From NCBI GenBank assembly GCA_002335385.1, contig DCVK01000048.1, forward strand, positions 6,196 through 33,499: 27,304 nucleotides of DNA, read 5' to 3'. Both the position numbers and the translations under genes were made by a program. The notes beneath the pieces are model-generated. The model did not search any database and was not told the DNA's origin. It was given only the letters and a program-made list of their open reading frames with translations. Shown here piece by piece: positions 1-7,281 of this stretch (position 1 is its first letter; every line of letters begins with the position of its first letter). The stretch comes from Candidatus Aminicenantes bacterium UBA2190 (GTDB lineage: Bacteria; Acidobacteriota; Aminicenantia; UBA2199).

Positions 1-2
1 AC

Positions 3-2432
3 CAGAAGCTCGGCTCGCGCAAGAAGAGCATGACCCAGCTCCAGGTCCGGGAGGAATGCCGCTTGTACGCCGAAAAGTTCCTCGATTCCCAGCGCGCCGA
101 CTTCCAGCGCCTGGGCGTCTTCGGCGACTGGCAGCGGCCTTACACCACCCTCGATCACGAGTACGAGGCCACGGTGATCCGCTTCTTCAACTCCTTCGTC
201 AGGAAAGGCAACGTCTACCGCAAGAAGCGCCCGGTCTACTGGTGCATCTCCTGCCGCACCGCCCTGGCCGAGGCCGAGGTCGAATACCACGACCACGCAT
301 CGCCCTCGATCACGGTCAAGTTCGCCCTGCGCGAGTTCCCTCCCCTGCTCAAGGAATACACCGGCCGCGCGGTGTCGGTCCTGATCTGGACCACCACCCC
401 CTGGACCATCCCGGCCAACCTGGCCATCGCCGTGCATGCCGACTTCGACTACGCCCTCTTCGAAATGAAGGGCGAGCTTTATATCGCCGCCGCCGCCCTG
501 CTGCCGGCCATCGCCGCGTTGAACAACGACACGTTCAGCAAGCTGCGCGAATTCAAGGGCCGGGAATTGAACGGCCTCAAGGCGCGCCATCCGCTATTCG
601 ACCGCGACTCGCTGCTGATCAACACCGACTACGTCCTCCTCGACCATGGCACCGGCTGCGTGCATACGGCTCCCGGCCACGGCGAGGACGACTACCGCGC
701 CGGCGTGACCCACGGCCTCGACATCTATTCGCCGGTCCAGGCCGACGGCCGCTTCGACGAGACCGCCGGCCCCTACGCCGGGCTGCCGGTCTTCGAAGCC
801 AATGCCCGCATCGTCGAGGACATGCGCGCCAATGGCAGCCTGTTGCACGGCGGCTCCATCTCGCATTCCTACCCCCATTGCTGGCGCTGCAAGAAACCGG
901 TCATCTACCGTGCCACGGCGCAATGGTTCATCGCCATGGACCAGGCCGGCCTGCGCGCCAAGGCCCTGAACGCCATCCGCGACGCGGCCTGGCTGCCGGC
1001 CTGGGGCCAGGAGCGCATCGCCAGCATGATCGCCAACCGCCCCGACTGGTGCATCTCGCGCCAGCGCGACTGGGGCGTGCCCCTGCCCGCCTTTTTCTGC
1101 AAAAATTGCGAGGAGCCGCTCCTGGATCCCGCCGTCGTCGAGAACGTGGAGAGATCCTTCGCCGCCGCGGGATCCAACTCCTGGTACAGCCGGGAGGCCG
1201 GCGATTTCATCCCCGCCGGCACCGCTTGCCGCGCCTGCGGCGGCGGCGAGTTCGCAAAGGGCCGCGACATCCTCGACGTCTGGTTCGAGTCGGGCTCGTC
1301 GCACGGCATCCTGCAACAGCGCCCCGGCCACCGCTGGCCGGCCGACATGTACCTGGAGGGCGGCGACCAATACCGCGGCTGGTTCCACTCCTCGCTGCTG
1401 GTGGGTGTCAGCGCCCTGGGCGGCGCGCCTTACCGCGCCGTCATCACCCACGGCTGGGTGCTCGACGCCGAGGGCAAGACCATGCACAAGTCGCTGGGCA
1501 ACGCCATCGAACCCCAGGACATCATCAAGGACCGCGGCGCCGAGATCCTGCGCCTGTGGTCGGCCATGGTCAACTACCAGGAGGACGTGCGCCTGGGCGC
1601 GGAAATGCTGCAGCGCCTGAGCGAGAGCTACCGCAAGATCCGCAACACCTGGCGTTTCATGCTCGGCGTCCTGGCCGACTTCGATCCGCGACGCGACACC
1701 GTCCCCGCCGCCGCCATGGACGAAAGCGACCGCTACACCCTGCAGCGGCTGCAGGAGGTCAAGGCGCGCGTGCTGCAGGCCTACCGGGACTTCGAATACC
1801 ACGCCATCTTCCACTCCATGTTCAATTTCTTCACCAATGACCTCAGCGCCTTCTACCTGAATTTCCAGAAGGACAATCTCTACTGCAACCGCACCGCTGC
1901 GCCGCAGCGCCGCGCCAGCCAGCAGGTCGTCTTCACCCTGCTGCGCGAGACGCTGCTGCTCATGGCCCCGATCCTTTCCTTCACCTGCGAGGAGGCCTGG
2001 GCCTTCCTGCCCGATCATGCCGGCAAGGCGGCGTCCATCCATCTGGAGCGCTTCCCGGAGGTCGATGAAGAGCTCCGCCACGGCGTGGACAGCGGGCGCT
2101 GGGAGAGGATCATGACCCTGCGCGACCGCCTGCTGAAGGAGATCGAGGCGGCGCGCGCCCAGAAGCGCATCGGCGATTCCCTTGAGGCCGCCGTCGAGGT
2201 CGTCGCCTCCGGGGACGACGAGAAATTCCTGCGCGAGAACAGCGAGCTGTTCAGGACCATCCTGGTCATCGCCGGCCTCGACGTCCGCGGCGGCGAGGAA
2301 GAAACGATCACCGTGCGCAAGGCCGGAGGCCGCAAGTGCCCGCGCTGCTGGAACTGGGTGACGCCGGACCCCGTGCACCCGGAGCTGTGTCCGCGCTGCG
2401 CCGCCGTGGCCGCGGCGACGGCCAAGGAGTGA
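3..2432 (+). CDS. ileS: Isoleucyl-tRNA synthetase, C-terminal ~800 residues (5' end outside window)
   Basis: Charges tRNA-Ile with isoleucine in the cytoplasm. The frame is open from the window edge, so the gene starts upstream and the HIGH motif is not visible. What is visible: the editing (CP1) domain with WTTTPWTIPAN near 390-420 and TAPGHGEDDY near 670; the second ATP-binding loop as K-T-M-H-K-S (1476-1493), a variant of KMSKS; an anticodon-binding helical domain; and a C-terminal zinc ribbon with two CPRC pairs (about 2337-2400), typical of bacterial IleS. It is followed after 4 nt by lspA, a common bacterial arrangement. An in-frame ATG at position 30 lies inside the conserved domain and is not the start. 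Confidence 0.96.
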   Translation, partial: QKLGSRKKSMTQLQVREECRLYAEKFLDSQRADFQRLGVFGDWQRPYTTLDHEYEATVIRFFNSFVRKGNVYRKKRPVYWCISCRTALAEAEVEYHDHASPSITVKFALREFPPLLKEYTGRAVSVLIWTTTPWTIPANLAIAVHADFDYALFEMKGELYIAAAALLPAIAALNNDTFSKLREFKGRELNGLKARHPLFDRDSLLINTDYVLLDHGTGCVHTAPGHGEDDYRAGVTHGLDIYSPVQADGRFDETAGPYAGLPVFEANARIVEDMRANGSLLHGGSISHSYPHCWRCKKPVIYRATAQWFIAMDQAGLRAKALNAIRDAAWLPAWGQERIASMIANRPDWCISRQRDWGVPLPAFFCKNCEEPLLDPAVVENVERSFAAAGSNSWYSREAGDFIPAGTACRACGGGEFAKGRDILDVWFESGSSHGILQQRPGHRWPADMYLEGGDQYRGWFHSSLLVGVSALGGAPYRAVITHGWVLDAEGKTMHKSLGNAIEPQDIIKDRGAEILRLWSAMVNYQEDVRLGAEMLQRLSESYRKIRNTWRFMLGVLADFDPRRDTVPAAAMDESDRYTLQRLQEVKARVLQAYRDFEYHAIFHSMFNFFTNDLSAFYLNFQKDNLYCNRTAAPQRRASQQVVFTLLRETLLLMAPILSFTCEEAWAFLPDHAGKAASIHLERFPEVDEELRHGVDSGRWERIMTLRDRLLKEIEAARAQKRIGDSLEAAVEVVASGDDEKFLRENSELFRTILVIAGLDVRGGEEETITVRKAGGRKCPRCWNWVTPDPVHPELCPRCAAVAAATAKE

Positions 2433-2436
2433 TCGC

Positions 2437-2928
2437 TTGCACCTGAAAGACAAGATGCCGTATTTTCTCCTCATGCTGGGGCTGATCATCGCCGACCAGG
2501 CGAGCAAGCTGCTGGTGGCGCGCGCCATCCCCCTGGAGGGGACGCGCGAAGTGTTCCACGGCTTTTTCCGCCTCTGGCACGTGCGCAACTCGGGCGCGGT
2601 CTGGGGTTTTTTATCGGGCCACGACGGCGGCCTGGTGCCCAAGGTGATCACCCTCCTGGCCATCGCCGCCCTGCTGATCGTCCTCTTCTTCTTCCTGCGC
2701 GCCGGGCGCCATGAGCGCCTGGAGCTTCTCGCCTATGCCCTCATCCTGGGAGGGGCGCTGGGCAACATCATTGACCGCCTGCGCCTGGGCTACGTGGTCG
2801 ACTTCCTCGACGTGTTCGTCAAGTCCTGGCACTGGCCGACCTTCAATGTCGCCGACAGCTGCATCACCATCGGCGTGCTGCTGCTGGCGTTCTCGCTACT
2901 GAGAGGTAACCAATGCACCCTATCCTGA
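2437..2928 (+). CDS. lspA: Lipoprotein signal peptidase (signal peptidase II)
   Basis: Inner-membrane aspartic protease that removes the signal peptide from diacylglyceryl-modified prolipoproteins. It has 163 residues with four hydrophobic segments. The two catalytic aspartates sit in GNIIDR (D113) and FNVAD (D140); the conserved N-x-G-A segment is NSGAVWG at 51-57. The start is a TTG at 2437, chosen because an AAGGAG ribosome-binding site (2424-2429) lies 7 nt upstream; ATG 2455 is the alternative. Its end overlaps lgt by 16 nt, so the two enzymes of lipoprotein maturation are translationally coupled. Confidence 0.95.
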   Translation: MHLKDKMPYFLLMLGLIIADQASKLLVARAIPLEGTREVFHGFFRLWHVRNSGAVWGFLSGHDGGLVPKVITLLAIAALLIVLFFFLRAGRHERLELLAYALILGGALGNIIDRLRLGYVVDFLDVFVKSWHWPTFNVADSCITIGVLLLAFSLLRGNQCTLS

Positions 2929-3725
2929 TCCAGGCCGGCCCGCTGACCATCGCCAGCTACGGATTCCTCTTCGCCCTGGGCGTGCTGCTGGGCATACTGC
3001 TCTGCCTGTTCCTGGCCCGCAAGGAGGGGCTCGACCTGGCGGTCTTCAGCGATTTCATCTTCTGGGTCATGATCCTCAGCCTGCTGGGGGCCAAGATCTG
3101 GCTGCTGGCCAGCAATCTGGACTATTACCTGAAATTCCCCGGCGAGCTCAAGTACCTGCTGACCTCGGGCGGCAGCTTCTACGGCGGTCTGATCTTCGGC
3201 GCCGTGTTCGCCGTCTGGTTCATCCGCCGCCACAAGCTCAGCTACCGCCAGCTGGGCGACATCGCCGCGCCGGCTGTGGCCCTGGGCCATTTTTTCGGCC
3301 GCCTCGGCTGTTTCTCCGCCGGCTGCTGCTGGGGCCGCGAGGCCGTGCATTTCCCCCTCGCCGTCACCTTCAGCGACCTCAAGGCCAACGCGCTGACCGG
3401 GGTGCCGCTGTACATCCCCCTCTATCCCACCCAGGTCATGGAGGCGCTGCTCAACCTGGGCAACTTCCTCTTCCTGATCATCCTTTACAAAAAGCGGAAG
3501 TTCGCCGGCCAGGTCATCGCCATGTATATGCTGAACTACTCCGTGATCCGCTTCGTGGTCGAATTTTTCCGCGGCGATCCCGACCGCGGCTACGTCATCG
3601 GCGGCATGGACCGTCCCTGGACCAGCCTGTCGGTGCCGCAGCTGGTTTCGCTTATCGGCTTCCTCCTCGCCCTGCTGCTGCTGAAGGGCTTCAAGAAGAA
3701 GGGTGAACAGGCACATCGAGCTTAA
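2913..3725 (+). CDS. lgt: Prolipoprotein diacylglyceryl transferase
   Basis: Transfers diacylglycerol from phosphatidylglycerol to the lipobox cysteine of prolipoproteins, the step before LspA. It is a multi-pass membrane protein of 270 residues. Recognisable segments are the N-terminal SYGFLFALGV helix, GGSFYGGLI (the family often has H where this has Y), GRLGCFSAGCCWGR (family G-R-x-G signature, with the cysteine-rich variant) and RFVVEFFRGD near the end. The ATG lies inside lspA and is preceded by GAGAGG. The 3' end overlaps the next gene by 23 nt. Confidence 0.95.
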   Translation: MHPILIQAGPLTIASYGFLFALGVLLGILLCLFLARKEGLDLAVFSDFIFWVMILSLLGAKIWLLASNLDYYLKFPGELKYLLTSGGSFYGGLIFGAVFAVWFIRRHKLSYRQLGDIAAPAVALGHFFGRLGCFSAGCCWGREAVHFPLAVTFSDLKANALTGVPLYIPLYPTQVMEALLNLGNFLFLIILYKKRKFAGQVIAMYMLNYSVIRFVVEFFRGDPDRGYVIGGMDRPWTSLSVPQLVSLIGFLLALLLLKGFKKKGEQAHRA

Positions 3726-4632
3726 GGCCGGCGAACACTGGGAAAGGCTCGATCACTTCCTGGCCGCCTTTCTCCAGGACCTGTCGCGCAGCCGCGTCGA
3801 GAAGCTGATCCGGAGCGGCCGGGTCACGGTCAACGGCTCGGTCGAGACGAAAAAAAGCCGCGAGGTCCAGGCCGGCGACCTCATCGTCACGGAGCAGGAG
3901 ATCGAGGAAGCAATCGTTTATGCCCCCTCGCAACGCCTGATAAAACTCTTCGAGGACGAATGGCTGCTGGTCATCGACAAGCCGGCCGGGCTGGTCGTCC
4001 ACCCCGGCGCCGGGGAAAAGCGCGAGACCGTGCTCGACATCTTCCGCCACGAGTATCCCGGCGTCGGCGCCATGGCCGACAGCGAGCGGCCGGGGATCGT
4101 CCACCGCCTCGACAAGGACACCTCCGGCGTCCTGATCCTGGCCAAGAGCGAAGAGGCGGTGCGCAGGATGCAGGAACTGTTCCAGGAACGGGAGATGCGT
4201 AAGACCTACCTGGCGCTGGTCGCCGGCAGCATGCGCTTCCGCAACGGCACCATCGACCGGCCCCTGGCGCGCAGCCTGAAGCACCGCGCCCGCTTCGAGG
4301 TCGTCGGCGAGGACCGCGAGGACCGGCGGGACGCCGTCACCGAATTCTCGGTGATCCGCGAGTTCGCCCGCTTCACCTTCGTGCGCCTGATGCCCAGGAC
4401 CGGCCGCACCCACCAACTGCGCGTCCACCTGGCCCACTTCGGCAACCCGGTGCTGGGCGACATCCTCTACGGCAAGAGCAAGGGCAGGGATTTCCCGCGC
4501 CTGGCCCTGCACGCCTTCCGCATCGAATTTGTCCATCCCTTCAGCGGCAAGCTGGTGACGGTCACTTCGCCCCTGCCCGCCGACCTACGCCGCTACATGA
4601 TTGAAAATTTCAAAGCGATTGTAAAATTGTAG
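3703..4632 (+). CDS. rluD: RluD/RluA-family 23S rRNA pseudouridine synthase
   Basis: Isomerises uridine to pseudouridine in rRNA. The protein has 309 residues: an S4 RNA-binding domain at about 14-70 (RLDHFLAAF... RSGRVTVNG), then the catalytic domain with HRLDKDTSG, in which D137 is the expected nucleophile, and RTGRTHQLRVHL. The length and S4 domain favour RluD over the shorter RluA. The start is a GTG at 3703 within lgt, preceded by an AG-rich stretch; this N-terminus leads directly into the S4 domain. It is the last gene of the ileS-lspA-lgt run. The exact target uridines cannot be told from sequence. Confidence 0.9.
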   Translation: MNRHIELKAGEHWERLDHFLAAFLQDLSRSRVEKLIRSGRVTVNGSVETKKSREVQAGDLIVTEQEIEEAIVYAPSQRLIKLFEDEWLLVIDKPAGLVVHPGAGEKRETVLDIFRHEYPGVGAMADSERPGIVHRLDKDTSGVLILAKSEEAVRRMQELFQEREMRKTYLALVAGSMRFRNGTIDRPLARSLKHRARFEVVGEDREDRRDAVTEFSVIREFARFTFVRLMPRTGRTHQLRVHLAHFGNPVLGDILYGKSKGRDFPRLALHAFRIEFVHPFSGKLVTVTSPLPADLRRYMIENFKAIVKL

Positions 4633-4667
4633 GGCAAATAAACCTCCCCCGAAATTCAGACAGATGA

Positions 4668-4741
4668 GTAGGGGCAGGCCTCAGTGCCTGCCCAGGATCC
4701 TCAAGGAATCAAAACGGGCGGACACGGGGGTCCGCCCCTAC
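4668..4741. repeat. Composite palindromic intergenic repeat (two hairpins within an outer inverted repeat)
   Basis: An outer inverted repeat GTAGGGGC (4668-4675) / GCCCCTAC (4734-4741) encloses two hairpins: GGGCAGGC/GCCTGCCC (4672-4693, 6 nt loop) and GGGCGGAC/GTCCGCCC (4716-4737, 6 nt loop). It lies between rluD and the DUF1801 gene. It resembles REP-like small palindromic repeats. There is no T-run after either stem on the plus strand, so a rho-independent terminator is less likely, although the hairpins may still protect the rluD mRNA 3' end. Confidence 0.7.
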
Positions 4742-4763
4742 AGAAACCAAGATCAAAATGTAA

Positions 4764-4769
4764 TATAAT
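4764..4769 (+). promoter_or_regulatory. Possible -10 element (TATAAT) of the DUF1801 gene
   Basis: A perfect TATAAT lies 21 nt before the ATG at 4791. No good -35 hexamer is found 16-18 nt upstream, so the call rests on the -10 alone. It would give a leader of about 14 nt. Confidence 0.4.
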
Positions 4770-4790
4770 ATGGTGAGATCTGGGGGGCTC

Positions 4791-5180
4791 ATGGAAAAAT
4801 ACAAAAAAAGCGTCGGCTCGATCGATGAATATATCCGGACTTTCCCGAAAACCGTGGGGGAAAAGTTGAAAGCCATGCGCCAGACCATCCATGCCGCCGC
4901 GCCCGGGGCCGAGGAGAAGATCAGCTACCGGGTGCCTACGTTTTTTCTCAAGGGCAACCTGGTCCATTTCGCCGCCTTCAAAAACCACATCGGCTTCTTT
5001 CCGGAGCCCAGCGCCATCCTGGCCTTCAAAAAGGAGCTGTCGGCCTTCGCCACCACCAAGGGCGGCGTGCAGTTTCCCCTCGACAAGCCGCTGCCCCTGG
5101 CATTGGTCGCCCGGATCGTAAAATACCGGGTCACGGAAAACCTGAAAAATTATCAGGCCAAATTAGAAAGAAACAAATAA
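4791..5180 (+). CDS. DUF1801/YdhG-like small protein
   Basis: A cytoplasmic protein of 129 residues. The core KLKAMRQTIHAAAPGAEEKI, then SYRVPTFFLKGNLVHFAAFK and IGFFPEP, matches the YdhG-like DUF1801 fold, which is common in bacteria and sometimes linked to iron-cluster or stress functions; the biochemical role is not established. The start is ATG 4791, with a G-rich site (GGGGGG) about 3 nt upstream; an earlier in-frame ATG at 4770 overlaps the -10 element and is unlikely. It is a single gene, convergent with the hydrolase on the other strand. Confidence 0.85.
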   Translation: MEKYKKSVGSIDEYIRTFPKTVGEKLKAMRQTIHAAAPGAEEKISYRVPTFFLKGNLVHFAAFKNHIGFFPEPSAILAFKKELSAFATTKGGVQFPLDKPLPLALVARIVKYRVTENLKNYQAKLERNK

Positions 5181-5201
5181 AGCCAGTATCAGGAAAAAAG
5201 G

Positions 5202-5221
5202 AAAAAAAAGGGAGACGCCCC
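5202..5221 (-). terminator. Weak rho-independent terminator for the hydrolase gene
   Basis: Read on the minus strand, GGGG-CGTCT-CCC is followed by eight T. The stem is only 3 bp, so the hairpin is weak, but the T-run directly after the hydrolase stop codon is suggestive. Confidence 0.4.
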
Positions 5222-5224
5222 GGG

Positions 5225-6142
5225 TCACTTCCCGCCCAGGAACGCCTCGATGGCGCTGAAATACTCGTCCGCCTTCTCCACGTGCACGAAGTGGCCGCTT
5301 TTCCTGACGATCTTCAGTTCGGCGTTCTTCAGCGACAGGGCCATGCGTTCCACTGCCGCAGTGGGAATCGGGTCATGTTCGCCGTGCACGATCAGCACCG
5401 GGCAGGCGACCCCCTTCATGGCTTCATACAGGTCGAAGTTCATGAGATAGGGGCCGAACATGGCCGAACTGGCGAAGAATTTCTTCACCCGCTCCCCGTC
5501 GAAATAGTCCAGCTTGCCCATGTCCTGTCTGGCGGGATCGAAATAATAGGCCTTGAACCTCAGGTTCATCCATTTTCGGCAGAGAACGGGATCGGAGGTC
5601 AGCCCCGGGTCCCTGGCATAGCCTGCCAGCGCCTCCTTGTCCTCCGGGCTCAGCCGGTCCATGATCGTCTTCTGGAAAGCCGGCAGATATTCGCTGCTCC
5701 CGGGCGCGGGCTCCAGCAGCAGCAGCCTTTTCACGTGCTGCGGGTACCTGACGGCATAGTGAATGGCGACGATGGCCCCCCAGGATTGCCCGGCCAGGTC
5801 GAAGCGCTCCAGGCCGAAATCCTTCCTGACCCCCTCCAGTTCCTCCACCAGCTCGTCCATGCCGACCTTATCATTCTGCCGGAAGCCATCGGAACGACCG
5901 CTTCCCATCTGGTCGTAGAAGACGAGCCGCCGTTTTTTCGCCAGTCGGGAGAAGGGCGCGAACAGGTAATCGTGGGCCAGTCCCGGGCCGCCATGAACGA
6001 CGACCAGCGGATTCCCTGTGCCGGTGGCGCGGCAGTAGATGCCCCTGCCGTTGATCTGCCTCACACCGGCGAATTCTTGCGCCGGCAGCGAGGCCAGGCC
6101 AGCCGAAAGGACCCATATTCCGAGAGCGATGAACTTTCGCAT
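5225..6142 (-). CDS. Exported alpha/beta hydrolase, proline iminopeptidase-like (S33 family)
   Basis: A probable exported hydrolase of 305 residues. Residues 1-21 form a signal peptide with an A-x-A-like end (SLPAQ). The oxyanion signature HGGPG (50-54) is characteristic of the prolyl iminopeptidase branch. The nucleophile elbow is GQSWG (S120), the acid is probably D257 in HGEHD, and the histidine is H284 in SGHFVH, so the triad is complete. The ATG at 6142 is preceded by GGAGG. It is monocistronic. The substrate (N-terminal proline peptides or an ester) cannot be settled from sequence. Confidence 0.88.
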   Translation of the reverse strand: MRKFIALGIWVLSAGLASLPAQEFAGVRQINGRGIYCRATGTGNPLVVVHGGPGLAHDYLFAPFSRLAKKRRLVFYDQMGSGRSDGFRQNDKVGMDELVEELEGVRKDFGLERFDLAGQSWGAIVAIHYAVRYPQHVKRLLLLEPAPGSSEYLPAFQKTIMDRLSPEDKEALAGYARDPGLTSDPVLCRKWMNLRFKAYYFDPARQDMGKLDYFDGERVKKFFASSAMFGPYLMNFDLYEAMKGVACPVLIVHGEHDPIPTAAVERMALSLKNAELKIVRKSGHFVHVEKADEYFSAIEAFLGGK

Positions 6143-6265
6143 GCTGCCTCCTTATACGGACATACATACGAAAATAAGGGTTTTTTTGTTGCGGATAACC
6201 GGCGGGCGCGCGGGAGCGTTCCCAGAGGCCTTTCTAAAATTCTAGTTAGAGAAGGAAAAAGGAGG

Positions 6266-6295
6266 AAAAAGGGGACGCCTTCTAATGGGCGCCCC
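6266..6295 (-). terminator. Orphan rho-independent-terminator-like hairpin (minus strand)
   Basis: On the minus strand GGGG-CGCC pairs with GGCG-T-CCCC across an 8 nt loop, with one bulged base, and is followed by five T. No minus-strand gene lies close enough upstream to use it, so it may instead be part of a small repeat. The flanking text AAAAAGGGGACGCC recalls the stretch at 5202-5220. Confidence 0.4.
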
Positions 6296-6392
6296 CCCAT
6301 GGTCCCTCAGGGCGGACAGGTTCTTCATCACGGCTTTCCCTGCATGCGCGGCCGGCGGACGGCAAAACCCATGGATCGATCTGTCGTGATGA

Positions 6393-6413
6393 GTGATTCG
6401 TGATCCGGAAGAG
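6393..6413 (+). repeat. Left arm of a 21-nt inverted repeat flanking the SnoaL-like gene
   Basis: The 21-nt sequence is the reverse complement of 7098-7118 with a single mismatch (20/21). It contains the unit GTGATTCGTGAT, which also occurs in degenerate form next to the right arm. Confidence 0.75.
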
Positions 6414-6438
6414 AAAAAGGTCAAAAGCCGGGATCATA

Positions 6439-6467
6439 TTGACAACCCGTTTTCAAAGTCGCCTAAT
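6439..6467 (+). promoter_or_regulatory. Sigma70-type promoter of the SnoaL-like gene
   Basis: A perfect TTGACA (6439-6444) is followed after 17 nt by CCTAAT (6462-6467, 4/6 to TATAAT). Transcription would start near 6474, giving a leader of about 30 nt with a GGGGAGG ribosome-binding site. Confidence 0.55.
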
Positions 6468-6502
6468 CAGCTCATCCAGTTCTAACAAGGGGAGGAAAGA
6501 CA

Positions 6503-7027
6503 ATGAAAAAAACAGTGCTACTCGTGTGCCTGGCGGTCGCGGTCTGCAGTGCCCTGGCCGGGCAGCAGGCGGTAGAAAAGCCGATGTGCGAGAAGAAAGT
6601 CCAGGTCCTGCTGGACAAGGTGCTGGAGTTGTGGAACAAGCCCGACCTGGCGCTGATCCCGGAGCTCTACGCCGCCGACTGCATCGCCCAGACCAGCACC
6701 ATGCCCGAGCCCTACGTCGGGTTCGAAGGGATCAAGGCATGGGTCGAGAACACGCGCGCGATGATGCCCGACCTGAAAATGACCTTCGAGGAGGCCGTGG
6801 TGCAGGGAGAGAAGGTGGCCACCGCCTGGACGATGACCGGAACGCACACCGGCCCCATGCCGACGCCGATGGGAGTGGTGCCGCCGACCGGAAAGAAGGT
6901 CCGCATCACCGGCCTGGCCATCGACACCATGAAGGACGGCAAGTTCCAGAAGGAGGTCGTCGTCTTCAACGTGCTCGAGATGATGATGCAGATGGGGTTT
7001 CAGCTTTTGCCGCCGAAGGGAGAGTGA
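6503..7027 (+). CDS. Exported SnoaL-like (NTF2-fold) polyketide cyclase/ester cyclase family protein
   Basis: A protein of 174 residues with a signal peptide at 1-19 (MKKTVLLVCLAVAVCSALA). The body shows the SnoaL-like pattern: VLELWNKPDLALIPELYA early, GFEGIKAWVENTRAMMPDLK in the middle, then TGTHTGPM and PPTGKKVRITGLAID. The fold is a cone-shaped alpha+beta pocket. Family members include ester cyclases, but most exported ones have unknown substrates, so only the fold is claimed. The ATG is preceded by GGGGAGG at a good distance. It stands alone between dispersed repeats. Confidence 0.85.
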   Translation: MKKTVLLVCLAVAVCSALAGQQAVEKPMCEKKVQVLLDKVLELWNKPDLALIPELYAADCIAQTSTMPEPYVGFEGIKAWVENTRAMMPDLKMTFEEAVVQGEKVATAWTMTGTHTGPMPTPMGVVPPTGKKVRITGLAIDTMKDGKFQKEVVVFNVLEMMMQMGFQLLPPKGE

Positions 7028-7055
7028 AGAGGCTCGCAGGGAAAAAGGCAGCACT

Positions 7056-7080
7056 GAAAAGCCCGTGAGCCGGGTTCTGT
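7056..7080 (-). pseudogene. Possible remnant of the 3' end of RNase P RNA
   Basis: The minus strand reads ACAGAACCCGGCT (7080-7068) followed by CACGGGCTTTTC. The first 13 nt match the conserved 3' motif of bacterial RNase P RNA (ACAGAA, then CCCGGCTTA). The 5' core motif GAGGAAAGTCCGGGC is not found within 400 nt upstream on that strand, where hypF lies. If real, it is only a fragment; chance similarity is not excluded. Confidence 0.3.
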
Positions 7081-7097
7081 ATTGAATCATCATCGTA

Positions 7098-7118
7098 CTC
7101 TTCCGAATCACGAATCAC
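7098..7118 (-). repeat. Right arm of the 21-nt inverted repeat flanking the SnoaL-like gene
   Basis: Matches 6393-6413 in opposite orientation with 20/21 identity. Further degenerate GATTCACGAATAACG-type units follow it up to about 7140. Confidence 0.75.
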
Positions 7119-7163
7119 GGTTCACGATTCACGAATAACGGCAGTTCGCATCCTGGCCGCTCC

Positions 7164-7234
7164 CACCACTGCCACTGTCACTACCACTGGGCCCGTTTTT
7201 ATTTCCTGCTGACACTGACACTGTCACTGACACT
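7164..7234 (+). repeat. Degenerate CACTGN hexamer tract, copy 1
   Basis: Imperfect tandem CACTGN/CACTAC units are interrupted by GGGCCCG...TCCTGC and then continue as GACACTGACACTGTCACTGACACT. The same organisation recurs at 12606-12733, and a shorter tract lies at 13891-13920. It forms no open frame. Confidence 0.75.
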
Positions 7235-7235
7235 T

Positions 7236-7264
7236 TTGGTCTTTAACGAGCGATGGGTTATAAT
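7236..7264 (+). promoter_or_regulatory. Promoter of the hypFCDEA operon, short leader
   Basis: TTGGTC (7236-7241, 3/6 to TTGACA) is followed after 17 nt by a perfect TATAAT (7259-7264). Transcription would begin near 7271, about 11 nt before the ATG at 7282, leaving no room for a normal ribosome-binding site. It directly follows the CACTGN tract. Confidence 0.55.
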
Positions 7265-7281
7265 GACCAATCCGGTTGCAC

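Larger units (their letters stand above)
6143..6502. other. 360-nt intergenic region between divergent hydrolase and SnoaL-like genes
   Basis: No convincing gene is present. It holds a GC-rich hairpin at 6266-6295, one arm of an inverted repeat at 6393-6413 and a sigma70-type promoter at 6439-6467. A 60-codon minus-strand frame across 6242-6424 has no family resemblance and is not called. Confidence 0.7.

Noticed and set aside
594..2663. Long minus-strand open frame opposite ileS and lspA
   Set aside because: It lies antisense to clearly conserved genes and has no family motifs; long antisense frames are expected in GC-rich DNA. The same applies to minus-strand frames at 7258-9471, 9706-11466, 18641-20224 and 20579-22066.
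6242..6424. Small minus-strand gene in the hydrolase-SnoaL interval
   Set aside because: There is no recognisable family, no convincing ribosome-binding site, and it overlaps a hairpin and a repeat arm.
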